A DNA stretch of 64,000 nt from Zanthoxylum bungeanum. Lineage: Eukaryota; Streptophyta; Magnoliopsida; Sapindales; Rutaceae. Positions 25,141 through 36,523 of the stretch are shown piece after piece (position 1 is the first letter of the stretch; every line of letters starts with the position of its first letter). The notes beneath the pieces were generated by a model. The model was not told where the DNA came from, searched no databases, and saw only the letters and a program-made list of their open reading frames with translations. The DNA is taken from contig SKCR01036751.1 in NCBI GenBank assembly GCA_019454045.1, positions 992,001-1,056,000 of the forward strand. Direction: 5' to 3'. A program made the translations under genes and the position numbers.

Positions 25141-26725
25141 GAGCCTTGTAGACTCGATTTGGTCTGTCTTAGATACCAATCGAGTGAATGTATACCTGGC
25201 CTTCATCAAGTCCAGTCGACGGGATCACCTCTCATGTGGCTCGTAATAGAGTCAAGTGTATGTTCTTTGACCTTCCTTTGGTCCACTCGACATGTAGGCT
25301 CGATTTGGTCCATCTTAGATACCAATTGAGTGAATGTATACCTGGCATTCATCAAGTCCAGTCGACGAGATCACCTCCCATATGGCTCGTAATAGAGTCA
25401 AGTGTATGTTCTTTGACCTTCATTTGGTCCACTCGATATGTAGGCTCGATTTGGTCCCTCTTAGATACCGATCGAGTGAATGTATATCTGGCCTTCATCA
25501 AGTCCAGTCGACGGGATCACCTCCCATGTGGCTCGTAATAGAGTCAAGTGTATGTTCTTTGACCTTCCTTTGGTCCACTCGACTTGTAGGCTCGATTTGG
25601 TCCCTCTTAGATACCAATCGAGTGAATATATATCTGGCCTTCATCAAGTCCAGTCGACGGGATAACCTCCCATATGGCTCGTAATAGATTCAAGTGTATG
25701 TTCTTTGACCTTCATTTGGTCCACTCGACATGTAGGCTCGATTTGGTCCCTCTTAGATACCAATCGAGTGAATGTATACCTGGCTTTCATCAAGTCCAGT
25801 CGACGAGATCATCTCACATGTGGCTCGTAATAGAGTCAAGCATAAGTTCTTTGACCTTCCTTTGGTCCCCTCAACATGTAGGCTCGATTTGGTCCCTCTT
25901 AGATACCAATCGAGTGAATGTATATCTAGCCTTCATCAAGTCCAGTCGACGAGATCACCTCCCATGTGGCTCGTAATAGAGTCAAGTGTATGTTCTTTGA
26001 CCTTCATTTGGTCCACTCGACATGTAGGCTCGATTTGGTCCCTCTTAGATACCAATCGAGTGAATGTATACCTGGCCTTCATCAAGTCCAGTCGACGGGA
26101 TCACCTCTTATGTGGCTCGTAATAGAGTCAAGTGTATGCTCTTTGACCTTAATTTGGTCCACTCGACATGTAGGCTCAATTTGGTCCCTCTTAAATACCA
26201 ATCGAGTGAATGTATACATGTCCTTCATCAAGTCCAGTCGACGAGATCACCTCTCATGTGGCTCGTAATAGAGTCAAGCATAAGTTCTTTGACCTTCATT
26301 TGGTCCACTCAACATGTAGGCTCGATTTGGTCCCTCTTAGATACCAATCGAGTGAATGTATACCTGACTTTCATCAAGTCCAGTCGACGGGATCACCTCA
26401 TGTGTGGCTCGTAATAAAGTCAAGCATAAGTTCTTTGACCTTCATTTGGTCCACTCAACATGTAGGCTCAATTTGGTCCCTCTTAGATACCAACCGAGTG
26501 AATGTATACCTGGCTTTCATCAAGTCCAGTCGACGGGATCACCTCCCATTTGGCTCATAATAGAGTCAAATGTATGTTCTTTGACCTTCCTTTCGTCCAC
26601 TCGATATGTAAGCTCGATTTGGTCCCTCTTAGATACCAATCGAATGAATGTAATCCCGACCTTCATCAAGCTCAGTCGATAAGAACACCCCCAACTGGCT
26701 CATACTGGGGTCGAGTCTGATCAAA
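25141..26725 (+). repeat. 146-bp tandem array in the 3' region of element C
   Basis: The anchor word CAGTCGA occurs at 25213, 25359, 25505, 25651, 25797, 25943, 26089, 26235, 26381, 26527 and 26673: eleven copies with an exact 146-bp step and no length change. Copies differ by scattered substitutions. Each unit contains a potential hairpin, CTCGATTTGGT pairing with ACCAATCGAG, separated by 11 bases. The overlapping ~116-codon frames seen here are by-products of the repeat. Confidence 0.95.
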
Positions 26726-27257
26726 TTGACTTCCATTTTGATTCATGCGTTCATTTATCTCAATTAGGCTCATCTTCGATACCAAATAAATGAACCACTT
26801 TTTGGCCCCGTCAGGCCCAATCGACGGGATCGCTCCCCAATTGAATCGCGGAAAAGTCTAGTATGGTCAATCACATGGACCAGAAGACAGGTAGGCCCGA
26901 TTTTGATCCTTCTCGAGAACCAAACGGGCAACTAGTTTCCTTACTATCATCAGGCCAATTAAGAAATTGGTTCATACTCGGCTCAAGTAGCCCGAAGGCT
27001 TTGACGGCCTTCAGACTAGACGAATGGAGCCCGCCCGAGTACCTCGCACAGAGATGACGACTGAATTAAATCTAGGTCATGACCAGAAACAACCTTCACT
27101 AAAGGTCCACTTGGGACATCATCCTTGTTCAGACGACACTCAAGTCGCTCGTTTGTGCCTTGATTAGGGCAACGAAAACCCGCCAAGCTCAGTCTAGACG
27201 GCACGACTAGCGATTACTCTCCAAGCCAAGTATTCCTTAACTTAGAGAGTAAGGGAC
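26726..27257 (+). other. Decayed repeat copies and 3' untranslated region of element C
   Basis: At least one more 146-bp unit is recognisable by the words CAATCGACGGGATC (26818, one base off the 146-bp step) and GATACCAAATAAATGAA, and a weaker one by GTAGGCCCGATTTTGATCC (26891). No gene is seen. The purine-rich GAGAGTAAGGGACAAAC before 27258 may be the polypurine tract. Confidence 0.55.
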
Positions 27258-27887
27258 AAACTGTACGGGCCAAATTTGGTCCGGGGGTAATTTCGACATT
27301 TTTTGCTCCAGGATCACGACCGAATGCACCCCGAGTCCTCCTAACCAAACCCCAAAAACATAGATACAGGCCCAGGCCCAATGAACATCAAACGCCCGTA
27401 ACCGAAAGATCATTCAAAGGCCAGTCCAAGTAACGCCCAGGCTCATAAACACAAACCAGTCGTTCCAACCTACAACGGGTAAAAGCAATAAATACCTCTC
27501 ATTGAGTCGACCGTTACGGAGGAATGATCAAGTGTGATTAAGGGCATACCCCCAGGTAGGTATATAAGGGAGGAGGCTCCGTGTGGAAAAATGGATATTA
27601 AACTTCTAGCTCTCTCACTCACAACTTTAGAACACTTTCAGGCTCACAATCTCCTACCTACTGCCCTCACGGCAGCCTACGGGGGTCAAGGTAACATCTG
27701 GCCTTGTCTCTCCCTCTACAATTCCTTATACATCCATCATTGACTTGGGCGTCGAAGTGCCTACGGCATCCACCACACCGCGTGGGTAGACCCTCATCAC
27801 TCACCTTACTCTCTTTGTTTTGCAGATCGTCAGTGCCCCTTCTACGAAATCTCGATTGTAGACGTCGGGTGTAAATCAGCGTCTACA
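27258..27887 (+). repeat. 3' LTR of Tat element C
   Basis: Starts about TGTACGGGCCAAATTTGG and ends CAGCGTCTACA. It contains a TATA box GTATATAAGGGAGG near 27560 and the conserved Tat LTR phrase TTGACTTGGGCGTCGAAGTG near 27740. A diverged copy of the same LTR type is found on the minus strand at 60039-60706, aligning from U3 to the end. The 5' boundary is inferred from that comparison; no 5' LTR is available. Confidence 0.6.
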
Positions 27888-28588
27888 CTTGCCTCGTTCG
27901 AACGCGTTTCAAACGCTATACGAACGCAAACATTCTGTCTCTTTTTCATTCGAACGTGTTTCTGAACGCTAATCGAACGCGCATGCATTCTGTTTTACCA
28001 TGCGACATACTCTATTCCGTTCGAATGCGTTTCCGAATGCTACACGAACGCGTGCATTCTGCCTCACTCCGTTCGAACGCGTTCTCGAACACCACTTGAA
28101 TGCGCACACACTGGACATGTTTCTTTATCACGTTTTATGCATGCTTGCCTCTTTAGTTATTTCTTTAGCATTACATATTTAATTATCCGCTTTTATTATT
28201 AATGCTTTTACAGTTATTACTAGTTACATTATCGCACTTCATTATTTAATACGTTTATGGAATTATGCATTTGCCTTCATTTTTTATTTATGTTTATGGG
28301 TGTGCAAACTTGTATGTCATTTGAATTATCTTGCATGTGCTGCATAAGACTTAGTTATATTATTGCATAAATCCTTTCATTACAATTGACATAAGTAAGA
28401 GACCATTTCGAACCCAACGGTTTGAGGTCTTCCTTTGCGAGGGGTGAGTGCGGCCTTAAATCATTTCCCAGCTCACACTGGATGACGACTCTATTTATTC
28501 TCTGGTTTAGTCCCCCGCGGGCTACTCCGTACTCCCGACCGGGCCGCGAGCCCGGACAGTGTCGCACACCTCTGTGGCCATGTCTACA
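27888..28588 (+). repeat. 3' LTR of element A, 5'-truncated
   Basis: Homologous to 12750-13390 of the 5' LTR of A: the CGTTCGAACGCG array, TTGCATGTGCTGCATAAGACTT, AACCCAACGGTTTGAGGTCTTC, CCGCGGGCTACTCCGTACTC, ending GGCCATGTCTACA. The first ~2.7 kb of this LTR is missing, replaced by element C. Confidence 0.88.
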
Positions 28589-28593
28589 TTACC

Positions 28594-28697
28594 TCCTACA
28601 TCCAATCCGTTCAATGTAAGTATTTCCACTTCTTCTTTGCGTATTCACACTTATCTTATGTTTAAATGATATTGGGATTGATCTTAGAGACCCAACA
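28594..28697 (+). repeat. 5' LTR of Copia E, second part
   Basis: The last ~104 bp of the 5' LTR, matching 45024-45127 and ending GATCTTAGAGACCCAACA. It is separated from the first part only by element A and one copy of its TSD. Confidence 0.92.
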
Positions 28698-28698
28698 A

Positions 28699-28710
28699 TG
28701 GTATCATTAG
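28699..28710 (+). other. Primer binding site of Copia E (initiator-Met type)
   Basis: TGGTATCATTAG directly follows the LTR end with one spacer base. It resembles the TGGTATCAGAGC used by many plant Copia elements. Confidence 0.75.
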
Positions 28711-28826
28711 CCTATTTAAGCATGCAATTGAATTAGGTTTCATAATCTTGAATTTGGATATTTTTGCTTGGAGCATGATTTTATCAAATTAATTGTTTGA
28801 GTATACTTAGATTATGATAACTAAGA
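28711..28826 (+). other. Leader of Copia E, first part
   Basis: AT-rich, no gene. Interrupted by element D at the TSD GTTAT (28827-28831) and resumed at 34057. Confidence 0.6.
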
Positions 28827-28831
28827 GTTAT

Positions 28832-29214
28832 TGTAGGACACAGGACCTGAGCGACGTCGTTCCTAGGCTCGCGGCCTTAGTTTGGGAAGTACTGAATAAC
28901 ATGTAGTCGCCACCCGGTGTGAACCGGGACAAAGATTTAAGGCCGCACTCACCCCTCGCAAGGGAAGACCTCAAACCGTTGGGTTCGGAATGGTCCCTTA
29001 CTTATGTCACTTGTAATGAAAGGATTCATGTAATAATTTAACTAAGCTTAAGTAACACTTATTTCCAAGAGTATCATGCTTCTAAATTCTCATATGCAAA
29101 GTAAAACTTATGTGTACATTTTTACATATATCTCATATTTAAAATTGCATGCTTAACATATATCAAGATAGCAACGAACATACAACTTTACACATCACAT
29201 TCAGGAAAACACAA
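28832..29214 (-). repeat. 3' LTR end of element D
   Basis: Aligns with 30926-31308 at a constant 2,094-bp offset up to AGGAAAACACAA. Beyond that RT sequence begins, so the 5' ~2.7 kb of this LTR was lost together with the 3' part of pol in one deletion. Confidence 0.9.
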
Positions 29215-29762
29215 TAGGTAGCTCCTGCATTCTTAAGCCCAAACGGCATCACCTTGTAACAATAGGTACCCCACTCGGTAACAAATGCAGTCTTGTGTTT
29301 ATCTTCTTCAGCCATGAGAACCTGATTGTACCCTGAAAATCCATCTGCAAATGAATACATAGCAGACAAAGCCGCACTATCAACCAGAACATCTATATGC
29401 GGCAAAGGGAAATCATCTTTCGGACAAGCTTTATTGAGATCTCTGTAGTCTACACACATTCTGACCTTCCCATCTTTCTTCGGTACCGGTACTATGTTAG
29501 CCAACCATTCAGGATATTTTACCACTTCCAGGAACCCCACATCTATCTGTTTCTTAACTTCCTCTCTGACTTTCTCAGCCCATTCCGGTCTCATCCGTCG
29601 AAGTTTCTGCTTTACTGGCCTCATATCCCCAGAATGAACCCCGGCACGAGACCCAGCTATACCAGCCATAGCAGTAGTCAAAGCCTGCAACTGTTCAGTG
29701 ATCTTGGCGAGACCATTCTCTAACTGATCCATACGAGACACCTCATTATCGGATTCACTCAT
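29215..29762 (-). pseudogene. In-frame gag-RT deletion fusion of element D
   Basis: From the gag-type start MSESDNEVSRMDQLENGLAK at 29762 the frame stays open. After about 45 gag residues (ending near SRAGVHSGD) it passes directly into RT at MRPVKQKLRRMRPEWA, then IVPVPKKDGKVRMCVDYRDL, FADGFSGYNQ (motif A) and VMPFGLKNAGATY. There the element breaks into LTR sequence; the frame runs on to a stop at 29163. Protease and the rest of gag are absent, and the YxDD box is missing, so no RT activity is expected. The absence of stops across ~180 RT/gag codons is notable for an otherwise dead element. Confidence 0.85.
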
Positions 29763-30904
29763 ACTTGTTCTTTTAGTGAGTCTGGTTCCTTCTCTAACCC
29801 AAACGGTATCTATGGTGTCTTTTAAGACACAGAGGATATTAACAGGGTATATGTATGCATGATATGCATAAGAGATATTTAACATATATTAAATCAAATA
29901 AAATTCTCAAACAAATCGGCCTATTATCATTTTAGAAGCTTTTGGGACAACTGTCATAAGGGTGAACCCGTCCCAGTTTAAATGGCCCAACGAGTTCATG
30001 TCTTATGACAAAGAGCCCAACCAAATCCAAATGATAATATTCTGAAAACAAGCACAAGGTGGCCCATCAATCACTTAGAAGCTTTTGGCCCAATAGTCAT
30101 GAAATACGTTCTTGTCCCAGTTTAAATGGCCCAACAAGTCCATATCCCATGACAAATGGTCCAAATGGATCCAAACGGTGATGTTCCCAAACATAAGCAT
30201 AGAAGGGAGATAATGCAAACATAACATAATAATTTTTTTCATAATGGCCCATCAACATTTCAGAAGCCTTGGGCCTAATAGTCATACAGTACGAACTTGC
30301 TCCAGTTTAAATGGCCCAGCAAGCCCGCATTTCTGACAATAGTCCAACTGCATCCAAATGAAGATGGTCCACAAGCACATACTTAAGGAAATAATTGTTA
30401 CTTTAACCACACAAACCAGTCTATGGGTGGATTTGCAAGAGTATGGACAAAGGCTCTCACTGGCGAAGGATAGCCCACAACTAGGTCTCCCCACTCAAGG
30501 GTTCGAGCGACCAAGTGAGCATATCCCTTTTTATACACTAAGGTACGTGCCAATGAGCTATGGTGTGTGACGGACTGTCAAATGAATTTCCCGTTGTAGA
30601 TCCCCCAGAGGGAAGGTGGAGCGAGGCTCACTTAAATACCCAAGCCTCTTAGGCTCTTATCGCTTGTTGTCAGGAATAAACAACGAGTCCTCCAAATTAG
30701 TCCATCACAAAGGCTACAAGTAGATGGCCATATAGGTGCCTTCACAGCTTTTCCTTCTAGAAAGGTAGTAAGTGAAGGAAGACACCAAACCATTACCTAG
30801 CCTCAAAGTGCCCTTGATTAAACTCTCACTTATCCACTATAGGCATGGCCAATTAAAACATAAATCCACTCATTACAAGACAATATTTCGGGGCCAATTC
30901 TCTG
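29763..30904 (-). other. Untranslated leader of element D with ~150-bp tandem repeats
   Basis: No gene. Three degenerate tandem units lie at about 29929-30370, each with AGAAGC(T/C)TTGGG, CCCAGTTTAAATGGCCCA and a CCAAATG word. The remaining part (30540-30900) is homologous to 13412-13800 in element A. Confidence 0.65.
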
Positions 30905-30922
30905 TCCCCAGTGGAGTCGCCA
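30905..30922 (-). other. Primer binding site of element D (tRNA-Arg type)
   Basis: On the minus strand the sequence is TGGCGACTCCACTGGGGA, identical to the PBS of element A and 3 bp from the LTR end at 30926. Confidence 0.8.
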
Positions 30923-30925
30923 GAC

Positions 30926-33900
30926 TGTAGGACACAGGACCTGAGCGACGCCGTTCCTAGGCTCGCGGCCTTAGTTTGGGAAGTACTGAATAACATGGAG
31001 TCGCCACCCGGTGTGAACCGGGACAAAGATTTAAGGCCGCACTCACCCCTCGCAAGGGAAGACCTCAAACCGTTGGGTTCGGAATGGTCCTTTACTTATG
31101 TCACTTGTAATGAAAGGATTCATGTAATAATTTAACTAAGCTTAAATAACACTTATTTCCAAGAGTATCATGCTTCTAAATTCTCATATGCAAAGTAAAA
31201 CTTATGTGTACATTTTTACATATATCTCATATTTAAAATTGCATGCTTAACATATATCAAGATAGCAACGAACATACAACTTTACACATCACATTCAGGA
31301 AAACACAAGCATACACATTGACCATACAAGCACACATATGGGCACTTTTCCAAGTGGTACGTGGAATTGTAGCCCAAGTACAGACCGCACTACCGTCCAT
31401 TCGGAATCGGCTACGGAATTTACGTCTGGGTTTCCATCCGATATACCGCAAGAAATAATGCTCAAATGTTATCATGACATAAGCATACGAATTGTAATAC
31501 ATTGACGCATTTGCATAAGAAAGATCAACCAATAGGCAATTATGCATGAATATAATAAGACAGACTCAGTTCAGTGTGTGCACGTTCGTGTAGCGTTCGT
31601 AAATGCGTTCGAACGGAAATGAAACAGAATGCTCGCGTTCGAGTAGCGTTCGTAAACGCGTTCGAACGGAAATGAAACAGAATGCTCACGTTCGAGTAGC
31701 GTTCGTAAACGCGTTCGAACGGAAATGAAACAGAATGCTCACGTTCGAGTAGCGTTCGTAAACGCATTCGAACGGAAATGAAACAGAATGCTCACGTTCG
31801 TATGGCGTTTGTTAACGCGTTCGAACGACAATGAGACCTGATGCATGATAAGGCAAAAATGTATGCGCGTTCGAGTTGCGTTTGTTAACACGTTAAAACG
31901 GACACGAACCTGATGCATGATAAGGCAAAATGTATGCGCGTTCGAGTTGCGTTTGTGAACGCGTTCGAACGGACACGGACCTGATGCATGAAATGGAATG
32001 CAATACATAAACAGAAAATAAAGGGGCGCGGCGAAGTACTGCCATAAAGGTGACCTTTGGGGCTCTTGATCTCTCAAAGAGAGGACCTTTAGACCAACAT
32101 ACTAAGCCCATGCGCGTCACATCACACGTACAAGAATAGAACCAATCATATCAACCAAGTATGCCCGATTGAACACATCTTACATCCAATCTGAACACAC
32201 ATCAACCGGCGTGGCAGAGCATCGTGGTAAAGGGCTTTTAGCCCCTCCCCATAGGGGATCTCACATCACACTTACTAAGCCCATGCGCTCGATTGACTTA
32301 TACATACGAAAATAAAGATAATAATATCAAACTAAGTATGCCCGATTGAACGTATCTCGCGTCCAACCGAACATACATCAACCGGCGCGGCGAAGTAGTG
32401 TCACGAAGGTGGCCTTTTCGGCTCTTTGTCTCCCAAATGGAGGACCTTTGGACTAACTCACTAAGCCCATGCGCTTGGTTGAATCATGCATAACTAACGA
32501 CATATTGAATTCAAGTAAAACAAACTAAATAAACAAGAGCAACACAACAAAAAAGAGATGGTGCCGTTTTACTCAAGCGGTACGTGGAGTTGTGGCCCGA
32601 GTACAGATCATATTACCGTCCATTCGGAATCGGCTATGAAATTTATGTCCGGGTTTCCATCCGATATACCGCGAGAGTTGACACATCTCTCATTCATCCA
32701 ATACCCACAACATACATCATACACACGACGGACACCACAAATACAGAAAATATAATCAAAATAAATGGCCAGAAAAACAAAATGAGAATAAGTGTGAAAG
32801 ATACCCTCAGGTCTAACCTTTTAAGCCGTCTCTCGGACTCACGTTCCACGAAGATCGGAAAGGGGTAAAGCTCCGCAACTTTTCTGGTCCGCTGGTTCAA
32901 CGTCCTAGCTCACTGCTTCGCTGTTTTGCTTACGGTTCAAACTCCGTTCTGCTCCTATTCGGCTCATGTTTTGCTGCTCACTGCACGGGCCACCTGTTTC
33001 AACGTTTTCAAAGAACTATTCCAAGTTTGTGTGGGTTTTTAGTGCAATTATATATGATTATTCTTAAGATTATTTATGTAGTTTTTATGTTACTGTTTTT
33101 TTAAGGATTTGGGCTGCTGTTTTAAGGTAATCTAGGAAGTTGTTTAGGCGTGTTTTAGGTGTGGTTTTGTGGTGATTTTCGGTGGGGGAGGGCTGCTGTA
33201 TAGGTGGCTGTTTCGGCTATGGAGGGTGGTGGCTTGTGGTGGTTTCTTTGTTTTCTTGCTCGTGTATGTGTGAAGTGTTTTTCTCTTTTTGCTTGTTTGG
33301 TCTTGGGTGTGTAGAGAGAGTCTAGAGAGATTTCGAGAGAGTTTGGGTGTGAATTATATGTGTCAAGGCCAGGATAGCTTTGGTTAGGGGTTGTTTATAT
33401 AGAGAAGGGTTAGGGTTGACAAGGGAAGGGATTTTGTTTCCAAATTAGGAGAGGTGAGAAAGGCATACACAAGATTGAGGGGGGACAAGATATTTTAAAT
33501 TAGGAAGTTGTAATATTTAATTTGTGTTGGTTTAGGAATACAAATATCTTATATTGGTAAATATCTTATTAGATTAGGAAGTCAAATATGTGGTTATGAT
33601 TGATTTTAATTTGGTATGATTATATTTTGATTTAGTATGTGATTTGTTTAATTTAGGCATGATTTTAGTTTAAGTTGGTAATTGTTTATTTTAATTGGTA
33701 AATGGTTTAAATGTTTTATTTTAATGTTTAATATTTAATTTAATATTTATTTATTTAATTTGGGATGTGTTTTATGGGCTTTGGGGAGCTAAATGGGCTG
33801 GGGTGTGAGGCTAGCAGCAAAACCAGAATTACCGGCTCCGTTCGAACGCCTCCTCGCACGCGGCACGAACGTCCGCAATCTGCACGAGGTTCGAACGAAG

Positions 33901-34051
33901 TAACGAACGCAGCACCAACGAAGACAGTGAGCTTGTTTATCCTGAATTCCCCCTTCCGATATCCGTTTCCCGCGGCTTTCATGACTCAAAAGGTAGTGCC
34001 TCCAAATGAGGCTCATCATCGGGTTTCACATGCGAAAATACAATGCCTACA
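30926..34051 (-). repeat. 5' LTR of Ogre-like element D (3.1 kb)
   Basis: Minus strand from TGTAGGCATTGTATTTTCGC (34051) to CCTGTGTCCTACA (30926). It contains a TATA-like TATATAAAC near 33392-33400, the ~100-bp TGGTATATCGG block twice (near 31355-31456 and 32578-32680), CGCATGGGCTTAGT units (32030-32480), a CGTTCGAACGCG array (31580-31980) and the CCCGGTTCACACCGGG hairpin with TGGCGACTCCAT near 31000. Confidence 0.88.
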
Positions 34052-34056
34052 GTTAT

Positions 34057-36463
34057 GCATGATTAATTTTATGAAAAAATTAATTAGATATTTTTTCCCA
34101 AATTATTTGGCTTGGCCGAATACATCGGACCTTGTAACTCTTAGTGATTTTTGTTTTTAGACCATTTGATGTGTTTAAAATGCTTGGATATATTGATTTT
34201 TGATTTAATTAGATTAAAATCAAAATTGATGAAAAAAATCATATCATTGCCGTGAGCTTAGAGAGTATGTAATGACTTGATTTTGTTTCAATAATGTTGG
34301 ACATGTATTGAAATAATAAAGCATGATTAATTAATTAAATTGGTATTTTGGAAATGTTAATTTAAATAATTAATTATGGCTATACACTTTAATTAAATAA
34401 ATTGTGATATTTGGAATATTAGAATTTAATTAATTAGGCTTAATTTGGAATTGGGCTAAAATTGTTATATTTGGGCCTAATGGGCTTGGTTGAGTCAAGT
34501 TGGTTTAGGACAATTGGATTGGATCCAAATTGGGCCTAAAACCATTCCTTTAAGTCCAAATATAATAAATGGGTCTTTTAAATTTAATTGGGTCTAATGG
34601 GCCAAAATTAATTTTTATGGCAAATATGGTGATTCCTTAATTGGGCATTGGCATTTGAGTTTGACCCATATTGGCCAAAGCCCATGCCTTATGAAATTAA
34701 TTAAAAGCCTATTGGACTTTAATTAATTGACATTGGATGCTAATTGGGCTTTGAAACCCATTAAGATTAGATTTAGAATCTAAATCGTAAAGGCACATTA
34801 AAAATGTAATTATTTAATTTGGAATTAAATAAAGAATTAGTATTGAATACAAATTAAATCGGATTTAAAATTGTAGTTCGATATAATTCAAGAATACGCA
34901 CTTTGAGTACTTATTCTCAAACGAGTTGGACTCGCGCAAATCAAATCATTGTTTGAATATTGGATGATCACTTAATTCAAAGATTAATTAATTGGATTAG
35001 ATTGATTAAATACCATGCTTTGTGTAAATACATGGATGTATTGTATGAATAATGTATATCAGATGGATATTAGATGGGTGAGGGCAATTTTGGAAATTAT
35101 TGTAATAAATTTAGAATTTATTAAATTGGACATGCGTGTCCAGCCTTTATCTCTTGACTATTTGTAATTCTCTTCTCACCAATTCCCCTCAATGTAATGA
35201 GGTTTCTTTATTTTATTATGTAATTGGGTAAAAGTTAGAATAGTGCTAGCCGGGGAGAGGAAATTAAGTGATTTGTTCTAGGAATAATTTGTGAGATATC
35301 CATCCGCATATCATTATTATTATATTTATCACACCTTATTATGCTTTTATAATGCATGTTTAAGGGTGTATGATGAGATCTAATCAAAGATAATTAATTG
35401 GCTGGCAATTACGGGAAAAACCATCAATCAAATATTAAACGTTTTCCTTCCATTGAATGATTCTTTCTCAAGATCCAAGATTGGCATTGGTTTGTTGGCC
35501 AAAGTCAAGATCAATGTCCATCGCGAATGTGTTTGAACCATGAAAGCTTTGTTCCATATCGCATGTCTTGGGCAAGTTGTGATTTGTTGGCCAAATTCAA
35601 GGTCACTTATTGTTCATCGACATGGATTACGAAGTTTTCCAAGGTCAATGGGTCCCGCTTAACTCGAATCATTATGCTTTTTGAGCCAAAGCCAAAGCTT
35701 AGTTGATTCAGAGGAAAAGGTTAGGAAAATATATTGGATATATTGACATATATATTGTATATATGTTTCGGACTTGGAGGTCCACCTACCGGATCTAGAA
35801 ATTGGATGAGATCCAATTGATCTTAGAGATCTACATAGTTAAATATCATACAGCTTGTTGGCCAAAGTCAAGGTTGTGTGTTATTTAACGGGATTCTAGC
35901 CCACTAGGAAACTAGGTTTCCTGAGTACTTAACAGAGGGTTAGAGGCTTGCCGAAAAATAGTCTAGAGATGGCAACAAGACCCGGGTCCGCATAGACCCG
36001 GACGACCCGGGTCCGGAATTAAAAAATCCGGACCCGGGTCTTTAAAATTAAGACCCGGGTGATTCCGGGTCCGGACCTGGGATCACGCGGATCCGGAAAA
36101 AAAAAATAAATAAATAAATTAGATTATAATAAAAATATATAAAATTATGCATATATATATAATAGAATATAATAAAAAATTAAAAGAATTGAAATAAAAC
36201 TAATAAAATTGACAAAATACAAATATAAATATAAAATAATACAATTAAAATTTTTTAAAAAAAAGGTATTCGGGTTCCCGGATTTTGCCATCCCTAAGTG
36301 GGAGGCTAGTATTGAATTTGCAATTTCGTTCAAATACGTTCTTTCAAAATTATTTCGTCATTTTAAATATTTATAAGTTGGACTAATATTATATTATTTT
36401 TCTTGTAACAGTTGGACTGTACCCAAAAATCGTTAATTAAATAGTTAGACTATTGCAATTAAG
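34057..36463 (+). other. Leader of Copia E, second part
   Basis: About 2.4 kb of AT-rich sequence before the E gag start, with no credible gene. Three copies of the word TTGTTGGCCAAA(G/T)TCAAG occur near 35490, 35585 and 35855, suggesting diffuse internal duplication. A small GC-rich DNA element sits at 35964-36296. Confidence 0.55.
35964..36296. mobile_element. hAT-like small non-autonomous element (333 bp)
   Basis: Ends TAGAGATGGCAACA and TTTTGCCATCCCTA form a terminal inverted repeat. The subterminal parts are rich in CCCGGGTCCGG words. The pattern matches the element at 61779-62218. No clear 8-bp TSD could be read. Confidence 0.65.
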
Positions 36464-36523
36464 ATGACTGGAAAGATCAGGGTTAGAGACATTATCATGG
36501 GCGAAAATGTCTTTAATGGCGCG
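36464..36523 (+). pseudogene. Gag of Copia E, first 20 codons
   Basis: ATG at 36464 opens MTGKIRVRDIIMGENVFNGA and is cut by solo LTR G. After removing G and one TSD copy the frame continues with DFPDWDMNLRIVLGG at 39326, which supports this as the gag start. Confidence 0.75.

Larger units (their letters stand above)
19339..27887 (+). mobile_element. Tat-lineage Ty3/gypsy element C, 5'-truncated
   Basis: The order is RT, RNase H, second RNase H-like domain, integrase, an antisense spliced ORF, a 146-bp tandem array and a 3' LTR of ~0.63 kb. The dual RNase H, the antisense ORF and the 3'UTR satellite are features reported for Tat elements (from memory of the literature). No 5' LTR, gag or protease of C is present; the sequence starts inside RT at the block DYFPLPYIDSLVDATSG. 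The 3' end abuts the 3' LTR remnant of element A at 27888. Confidence 0.75.
9974..28588 (+). mobile_element. Tat/Ogre-type Ty3/gypsy element A (composite), inserted in the 5' LTR of E
   Basis: The outer ends are TGTAGACACTGCATTTTTGC and GGCCATGTCTACA, flanked by TTACC on both sides (9969-9973 and 28589-28593). The intact LTR of E has a single TTACC at the matching site. The element has a 3.4-kb 5' LTR, a PBS matching tRNA-Arg, a gag remnant and only the last ~700 bp of a 3' LTR. Two other elements are embedded (solo LTR B and Tat element C). The long LTR and Arg-type PBS are hallmarks of Ogre-like Tat elements as I recall them. Confidence 0.88.
28832..34051 (-). mobile_element. Ogre-like Ty3/gypsy element D, internally deleted
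   Basis: Minus-strand element flanked by GTTAT at 28827-28831 and 34052-34056. It has a complete 5' LTR (30926-34051), a PBS, a leader, a fused gag-RT frame, and only the last 383 bp of a 3' LTR (28832-29214). The two LTR ends agree closely over the shared ~380 bp; the inner breakpoint lies at a short shared word, AAAACACAA. Most of pol is gone. Confidence 0.9.

Noticed and set aside
25188..26682. Series of overlapping ~116-codon open frames
   Set aside because: They recur every 146 bp because the satellite unit lacks stops in some frames (146 is not divisible by 3). They share no known domain and are by-products of the array.
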